Assembly (NCBI GenBank): GCA_900102385.1
Contig: FNBQ01000029.1
Span: 747-44,157 of the forward strand
Direction of reading: 5' to 3'
DNA from: Bacteroidales bacterium KHT7
Lineage (GTDB): Bacteria; Bacteroidota; Bacteroidia; Bacteroidales; Bacteroidaceae
DNA length: 43,411 nucleotides
Position numbers and translations under genes: made by a program. Under the pieces are notes generated by a model. The model saw only the letters and a list, made by a program, of their open reading frames with translations, searched no databases and was not told the origin of the DNA. This document shows, piece after piece, positions 39,650 to 43,411 of the stretch. How positions within the stretch are numbered: position 1 is the first letter of the stretch; each line of letters opens with the position of its first letter.

Positions 39650-41203
39650 ATGAGTAACGGAAAACTACTTTGGGTAGATGATGAGATTGAGTTACTGAAG
39701 GCTCACATCATCTTTCTGGAAAAGAAAGGCTACGAGGTCACAACCGTAAGCAACGGAACAGATGCCATAGACCTGTGCAAGGAAGAAGAGTTCGACCTTA
39801 TCCTGCTCGACGAGAACATGCCGGGCATAAGCGGACTTGAAACGCTGTCGCAGATTAAAGCATTCACGCCGTCGGTGCCAATCGTTATGGTTACAAAGAG
39901 CGAGGAGGAGAACATCATGGACCAAGCAATAGGCTCCAAGATTGCCGACTATCTGATAAAGCCCGTGAACCCTAACCAGATTCTGCTGACGCTGAAGAAG
40001 AACATTCACCAGAAGGAAATAGTAACCGAGGCTACGAACACAGGCTATCAGCAGAATTTCGGCAAACTGAGCATGCAGATTAACGACTCGCTGACCTGCG
40101 ACGACTGGATTGAGGTGTACAAGCAACTGGTGCATTGGGAACTTGAACTGACCAACACCAACAGCGAGATGACATCGATGCTCGAGATGCAGAAGAGCGA
40201 GGCAAACAACGCCTTCGCCAAATTCATACGCAAGAATTACGAAAACTGGATTGTGAACCGTCAGGACGCGCCGCTTCTCAGTCCCGACATATTCAAGAAG
40301 AAGGTCTTTCCGCTGCTCGACAACGGCGAGAAGGTCTTTCTGCTGGTTCTCGACAACTTCCGCTACGACCAATGGAAGATGCTAAGTCAGGAACTTTCTG
40401 CCGACTTTACAATCGACGAGGACCTCTACTTCACCATCCTTCCAACGGCAACGCAATATGCGCGCAACGCCATCTTCTCGGGCTTGATGCCACAGCAGAT
40501 TGCAAACATGTTTCCCGACCTTTGGGTTGACGAGGACGAGGAAGAAGGCAAGAACCTGAACGAAGAACCGCTCATCGACACGCAGATGAAGCGTTTCAGA
40601 CGCAAGGAGTCGTTCTCTTACAACAAGATTAACAACTCAGCCAACGCCGAGAAACTGCTCGAGAAATTCGGTCAACTTACAAAAAACCAGCTCAACGTCA
40701 TCGTGCTCAACTTCATAGACATGCTGTCGCACGCCCGAACAGAGAGCATGATGGTGCGCGAACTGGCAAACAACGAGGCAGCCTACCGAAGCATAACGCT
40801 AAGTTGGTTTCAGCACTCGGCAACGCGCGACCTCTTCAAGGCTCTGGCGGCAAGCGACTACAAGATTATCATAACCACCGACCACGGAAGCATAAGGTGC
40901 AACAACCCTATAAAGGTGGTGGGCGACCGCAACACCAACACCAACCTGCGTTACAAACTGGGCAAGAACCTGAGTTACAATCCAAAGGAGGTGTTCGAGA
41001 TAAAGAATCCGAAGAAGTGCGAACTGCCGTCGCCAAACATCAGCACAGCCTACATCTTCGCCACCGGAAACAGTTTCTTTGCATATCCTAACAACTACAA
41101 CTACTACGTTAGCTACTACAAAGATACGTTCCAGCACGGCGGAATATCTATGGAAGAGATGATTGTTCCGCTGATAACTCTACAAGGAAAAAAACGAAAC
41201 TAA
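39650..41203 (+). CDS. porX: PorX: response regulator with PglZ domain
   Basis: This 517-residue two-domain protein has an N-terminal receiver (about 1-120; acidic VDDE at 9-12, phospho-acceptor Asp54 in LILLDENMPG, conserved Lys in LIKPVNP). A helical linker leads to a PglZ domain of the alkaline-phosphatase superfamily (from about 210). In it, LVLDNFRYDQWK, the Thr-containing ILPTATQYARNAIFSGLMP and TTDHGSIRC supply metal- and nucleophile-type residues. Length and order match Porphyromonas PorX, which with PorY and a SigP-type sigma factor controls T9SS genes. PorY and SigP are not in this window. It is preceded by porW (6 nt) and followed by tsaE (15 nt). Confidence 0.95.
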   Translation: MSNGKLLWVDDEIELLKAHIIFLEKKGYEVTTVSNGTDAIDLCKEEEFDLILLDENMPGISGLETLSQIKAFTPSVPIVMVTKSEEENIMDQAIGSKIADYLIKPVNPNQILLTLKKNIHQKEIVTEATNTGYQQNFGKLSMQINDSLTCDDWIEVYKQLVHWELELTNTNSEMTSMLEMQKSEANNAFAKFIRKNYENWIVNRQDAPLLSPDIFKKKVFPLLDNGEKVFLLVLDNFRYDQWKMLSQELSADFTIDEDLYFTILPTATQYARNAIFSGLMPQQIANMFPDLWVDEDEEEGKNLNEEPLIDTQMKRFRRKESFSYNKINNSANAEKLLEKFGQLTKNQLNVIVLNFIDMLSHARTESMMVRELANNEAAYRSITLSWFQHSATRDLFKALAASDYKIIITTDHGSIRCNNPIKVVGDRNTNTNLRYKLGKNLSYNPKEVFEIKNPKKCELPSPNISTAYIFATGNSFFAYPNNYNYYVSYYKDTFQHGGISMEEMIVPLITLQGKKRN

Positions 41204-41218
41204 AAATATATAAGAATT

Positions 41219-41632
41219 ATGGAAATAAAAATCGACTCATTAGATAACATCAAAGAGGCAGCCAAGCAGTTTGTGGCTGCAATAGACCAGAACACAGTAT
41301 TTGCATTCTACGGCAAGATGGGCGCAGGCAAGACAACTTTCACCAAGGCTGTTTGCGAGGAACTGGGAGTAACCGACACGGTAGCATCGCCAACATTCGC
41401 CATCGTAAACGAATACCGTAGCGACACAACGGGCGAACTAATCTACCACTTCGACTTCTACCGCATAAAGAAGCTCGACGAGGTTTACGACATGGGCTAC
41501 GAGGATTACTTCTATAGCGGCGCGCTCTGCTTCATAGAGTGGCCCGAGCTTATCGAGGAACTTCTGCCAGAAGATGCCGTAAAGGTAACCATCGTTGAAA
41601 ACAAGGACGGCTCAAGAACCGTTTCGTTCTGA
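41219..41632 (+). CDS. tsaE: tRNA threonylcarbamoyladenosine biosynthesis ATPase TsaE
   Basis: TsaE is the P-loop ATPase that drives the TsaB-TsaD-TsaE step of t6A37 formation in ANN-decoding tRNAs. The protein has 137 residues. Motifs visible are Walker [20 protein letters not shown], the switch-like [33 protein letters not shown] and the C-terminal [14 protein letters not shown]. It is the last gene of the aroA-tsaE run. The position after porX is likely just operon packing; a functional tie to secretion is not evident. Confidence 0.96.
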   Translation: MEIKIDSLDNIKEAAKQFVAAIDQNTVFAFYGKMGAGKTTFTKAVCEELGVTDTVASPTFAIVNEYRSDTTGELIYHFDFYRIKKLDEVYDMGYEDYFYSGALCFIEWPELIEELLPEDAVKVTIVENKDGSRTVSF

Positions 41633-41645
41633 TAACAAAGAAAAC

Positions 41646-41688
41646 GAGAAGCCATCTCTTACAGCCCACTTGTAAAAGATGGCTTCTC
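41646..41688 (+). terminator. Hairpin after tsaE
   Basis: GAGAAGCCATCT pairs with AGATGGCTTCTC and the stem extends inward via TTACA/TGTAA around a short loop. It starts 13 nt past the tsaE stop. No T run follows on the plus strand, whereas a T-rich stretch follows on the minus strand, so its use as a terminator is likely but unproven. Confidence 0.6.
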
Positions 41689-41770
41689 AAATAAAAATCC
41701 AAGCCTTACATACAACAAAATCACATAATACTTCCCGAACGCATCCCGAAGAAATTTAAGTCGACAGAAA

Positions 41771-42283
41771 ATGACTAAGCATATCTATTCTCACCTTACA
41801 ACAAAAAGAATGTTGGGCAAGATTGCCTTATTCACTTGCCTGTTTCTCTGCCTTACCTTATGCAGAAAGCACATAGACTTTAAAGATGCAGGAACATGGA
41901 AACATCTGTCTGACAAAAGAACTATTGAAGGATATACCCGTGTAGGAGATAAAATATATGGCGGACACTATTACGGAAAATCAATATGGGATGCCATAAA
42001 GCCTATGGAATTTGTTGATGCCGAGACATTTTGCGTTTGTGTTGGAAGCAAATATGCCAAAGACAAAAATCACGTATATTACCCACTCCATGTTATATGC
42101 GAGGATGCTGATGAATTCGGCGGATGTTATTTTGCCGAATTCATTGTTTCGGGAGTGAGACCTTCGGATTTCAGATACCTTGGAAATGGCTATGGAACCG
42201 ACGGATACGATTTGTTCTTTGAAGGCAAGAAAGTTCCGTGGAGCAAGTATAAAGGCAAGACTAATCTAAATCAGCAAAAATGA
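41771..42283 (+). CDS. DKNYY-type small exported protein, unknown function
   Basis: This 170-residue protein has an N-terminal hydrophobic stretch (about 14-31, ending CLTLC) that is either a signal peptide with a weak lipobox or a membrane anchor. The central part has YAKDKNHVYYPL, the core of the DKNYY repeat found in many uncharacterised Bacteroidetes surface proteins, and further repeats of the form G-D-K-x-Y. Its stop codon overlaps the next start by 4 nt (ATGA), so the two genes are coupled. No promoter box was found. Function is unknown. Codon use is more AT-rich than in the tsaE operon. Confidence 0.7.
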   Translation: MTKHIYSHLTTKRMLGKIALFTCLFLCLTLCRKHIDFKDAGTWKHLSDKRTIEGYTRVGDKIYGGHYYGKSIWDAIKPMEFVDAETFCVCVGSKYAKDKNHVYYPLHVICEDADEFGGCYFAEFIVSGVRPSDFRYLGNGYGTDGYDLFFEGKKVPWSKYKGKTNLNQQK

Positions 42284-42762
42284 ACATAGAGAAGAAGATA
42301 AAGATATTTATATGTATTGGCATCGTAATGTTTACGGTGTGGACGGTTACATGCATTCATGGAATACTATTTCTTACAAATCCAGAAACTCCAGAATGTG
42401 AAGTTGAAAGAAGGAAAGTATCGTCTTTCTACATAGAGGGAGATATTGTTTCAGCCAAGTATCTTTATGATGATCATGGATATCATTATCTGATTTGCCT
42501 CAGACCAACAACCGTGAATATATACAAAAACGAGTTCTCTAAATCAACCCCATTCTGGGGTGTTTATGATAAGAAAAAAGACTTAGTGTATTTTATAATC
42601 TCTTATTGGAATCCTGAAATAGAAAAAAAGGCATGGAAAAAAGTAAAAATTGATTCGTATAAAGAATATCACATAGAGATGACAAATGAATATGTAGGCA
42701 ATATTTTATACTATCCAGAAACACTCACAGAATACGAGAATGAAAATACAATAAGGCTATAA
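42280..42762 (+). CDS. Small membrane-anchored protein of unknown function
   Basis: This 160-residue protein has one N-terminal transmembrane segment (about 9-32; IFICIGIVMFTVWTVTCIHGILFL). A soluble part rich in Tyr and Lys follows (YLYDDHGYHYLICLRPTTVNIYKNE; YFIISYWNPEIEKKAWKKVKID). It is coupled to the upstream DKNYY gene by a 4-nt overlap. It matches no family that can be named by eye. The pair could be a small surface or immunity-like module, but nothing visible proves this. Confidence 0.65.
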   Translation: MNIEKKIKIFICIGIVMFTVWTVTCIHGILFLTNPETPECEVERRKVSSFYIEGDIVSAKYLYDDHGYHYLICLRPTTVNIYKNEFSKSTPFWGVYDKKKDLVYFIISYWNPEIEKKAWKKVKIDSYKEYHIEMTNEYVGNILYYPETLTEYENENTIRL

Positions 42763-42840
42763 GACCTTTCATCGGAAAATCTTATTACGTTGCAGTTTTT
42801 CTGAACTCTTCTTCAGACACGAAAAAAATCCATCCCCGCT

Positions 42841-42890
42841 CACTCGGATTTCCGAATCCGAGTGCCCTAACATAAGGCATTTGTAATGCC
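42841..42890 (+). repeat. Diverged REP-like double hairpin
   Basis: CACTCGGATT-TCCG-AATCCGAGTG is followed after about 11 nt (with CATAA) by GGCATT-TGT-AATGCC. The TCCG loop, CATAA linker and TGT loop equal those of the 11.4-, 12.2- and 22.2-kb copies, while both stems differ in compensating pairs. Confidence 0.75.
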
Positions 42891-42930
42891 AAAGTTGAAT
42901 CCGCCAGCATCAGCAGATAATACTTTTTTG

Positions 42931-42970
42931 ATTATCGTCGCAAAGTCTTTGCTGATTTTGCGACGATAAT
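42931..42970. terminator. Hairpin terminator downstream of the two small genes
   Basis: ATTATCGTCGCAAA pairs perfectly with TTTGCGACGATAAT (14 bp, 12-nt loop). TTGCTTTTT follows, and a T6 precedes on the other side. It could end transcription in both directions or insulate the insertion sequence. Confidence 0.7.
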
Positions 42971-43173
42971 TTGCTTTTTAACAAACGTAAAACCCTCAGA
43001 ACTTACGGAAAACTACCCATAAACAGAAATATACATCTGCAATCAGTTCAAAATGCCTTCGGGATTCGTCCTGACTTCATCACTTTTTTGTGCCATTACA
43101 TAGCGCAGATTGAAAATCAGGTAGTTACGTCTAAATAATGGGTGACTTTGGGTGACGCAAACAGGAAAATGCG

Positions 43174-43182
43174 TACCTTTGC
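43174..43182 (+). promoter_or_regulatory. -7 element of the transposase gene
   Basis: TACCTTTGC ends only 3 nt before the ATG, so the transcript would start at or inside the start codon. A TTTG at 43147-43150 is 23 nt upstream, somewhat too far. Confidence 0.45.
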
Positions 43183-43185
43183 GCC

Positions 43186-43411
43186 ATGTTTATACGCAGG
43201 AAGAAAAACCGCTCAGGCTCTATAAGCGTGGTAGCCGTAAGTAAGGCTAATGGAAAGTTTCGTGAGATAAGGCATTTTGGAACGGCAAAGTCTGAGGACG
43301 AAGCGGACATCTTGTATTCGGAGGCTCAACGCTGGCTTCGTAATCATGACGGGCAGCAGGAAATAGACTTTGATGACAAGAGAGGACGCGAGATTGAGGA
43401 AACGGAACGCT
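43186..43411 (+). CDS. Insertion-sequence transposase, N-terminal fragment cut by the window edge
   Basis: An open frame from ATG 43186 runs to the window end (75 complete codons). It reads MFIRRKKNRSGSISVVAVSK, later IRHFGTAKSEDEADILYSEAQ and GQQEIDFDDKRGREIEETER. This is the N terminus of a Bacteroidetes DDE transposase of the IS1634/IS4-like group as I recognise it; the family call is tentative because the catalytic core lies outside the window. The reading frame is intact as far as visible. Confidence 0.75.
   Translation, partial: MFIRRKKNRSGSISVVAVSKANGKFREIRHFGTAKSEDEADILYSEAQRWLRNHDGQQEIDFDDKRGREIEETER

Larger units (their letters stand above)
42763..43185. other. Intergenic region with diverged double hairpin and insertion-sequence left end
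   Basis: It contains a double hairpin at 42841-42890, a terminator-like hairpin at 42931-42970, about 150 bp without recognisable features, and GGGTGACTTTGGGTGAC just before the transposase promoter. That word may belong to the insertion sequence terminus. No gene is seen. Confidence 0.6.

Noticed and set aside
43030-43160. Short minus-strand frame ending ...RTNPEGILN before the insertion sequence, as the 3' end of an interrupted gene
   Set aside because: It is only about 30 codons, with no recognisable motif, and its upstream part would lie in the insertion sequence. Evidence is too thin.

Overview
The window looks like a chromosomal segment of a Bacteroidales bacterium, most like Prevotellaceae or a relative. 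Four things point there. Two SusC/SusD outer-membrane pairs are present. Three type IX secretion (T9SS) proteins are encoded: PorE, PorW/SprE and PorX. Lipoproteins have short lipoboxes, and ribosome binding sites are not obvious. Promoters repeatedly match the Bacteroidetes pattern TAnnTTTGC, in the best cases with TTTG 19-21 nt upstream. The genus cannot be fixed from the sequence alone.

Layout. 1-5.6 kb (minus): porE, topB and an RsmF-type rRNA methyltransferase. 5.6-6.3 kb: an AT-rich gap with an orphan minus-strand promoter. 6.3-10.4 kb: thyA-folA, an Lrp/AsnC regulator, an M64 peptidase and an AEC transporter. 10.4-13.4 kb: an accessory patch with a C-terminally short DUF1016 protein, an IS200-like REP-associated tyrosine transposase (RAYT), a YafQ-type toxin-antitoxin pair and many hairpin repeats. 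13.4-18.1 kb: susC/susD pair 1. 18.4-21.3 kb: a coiled-coil lipoprotein, rsmI and an AI-2E family permease. 21.3-22.5 kb: tRNA-Lys between repeat clusters. 22.5-27.8 kb: susC/susD pair 2. 27.8-29 kb: a gene-free region with hairpin repeats and an 11-bp-period tandem array. 29-34 kb: dsbD and a glycoside hydrolase family 2 gene. 34.1-41.6 kb: a probable operon aroA - small Cys-rich membrane protein - ZnuB-like permease - porW - porX - tsaE. 41.7-42.8 kb: two small unknown proteins. From 43.19 kb: the start of an insertion-sequence transposase cut by the window edge.

How the genes relate. PorE (peptidoglycan-side anchor), PorW (lipoprotein linking modules) and PorX (response regulator/PglZ phosphatase) all serve the T9SS but sit in two loci about 35 kb apart, each tied to housekeeping genes (topB; aroA and tsaE). 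thyA-folA is a folate/thymidylate unit. The two SusC/SusD pairs have no linked sensor, sigma/anti-sigma pair or glycan enzyme, so their substrates are unknown.

Most unusual content. A family of composite hairpin repeats is spread over the intergenic regions at 11.3-13.3, 21.4-22.4, 28.2-28.6 and 42.8 kb, and two copies flank the RAYT gene. Stem sequences change in compensating pairs between copies. Several copies carry the same roughly 39-nt, hairpin-forming insert at the loop of the first stem. This looks like a RAYT/REP-type system with an unusual two-level architecture. Separate oddities are 11-bp-period tandem arrays, near-leaderless genes, and a GH2 protein whose expected GNE motif reads GNK.
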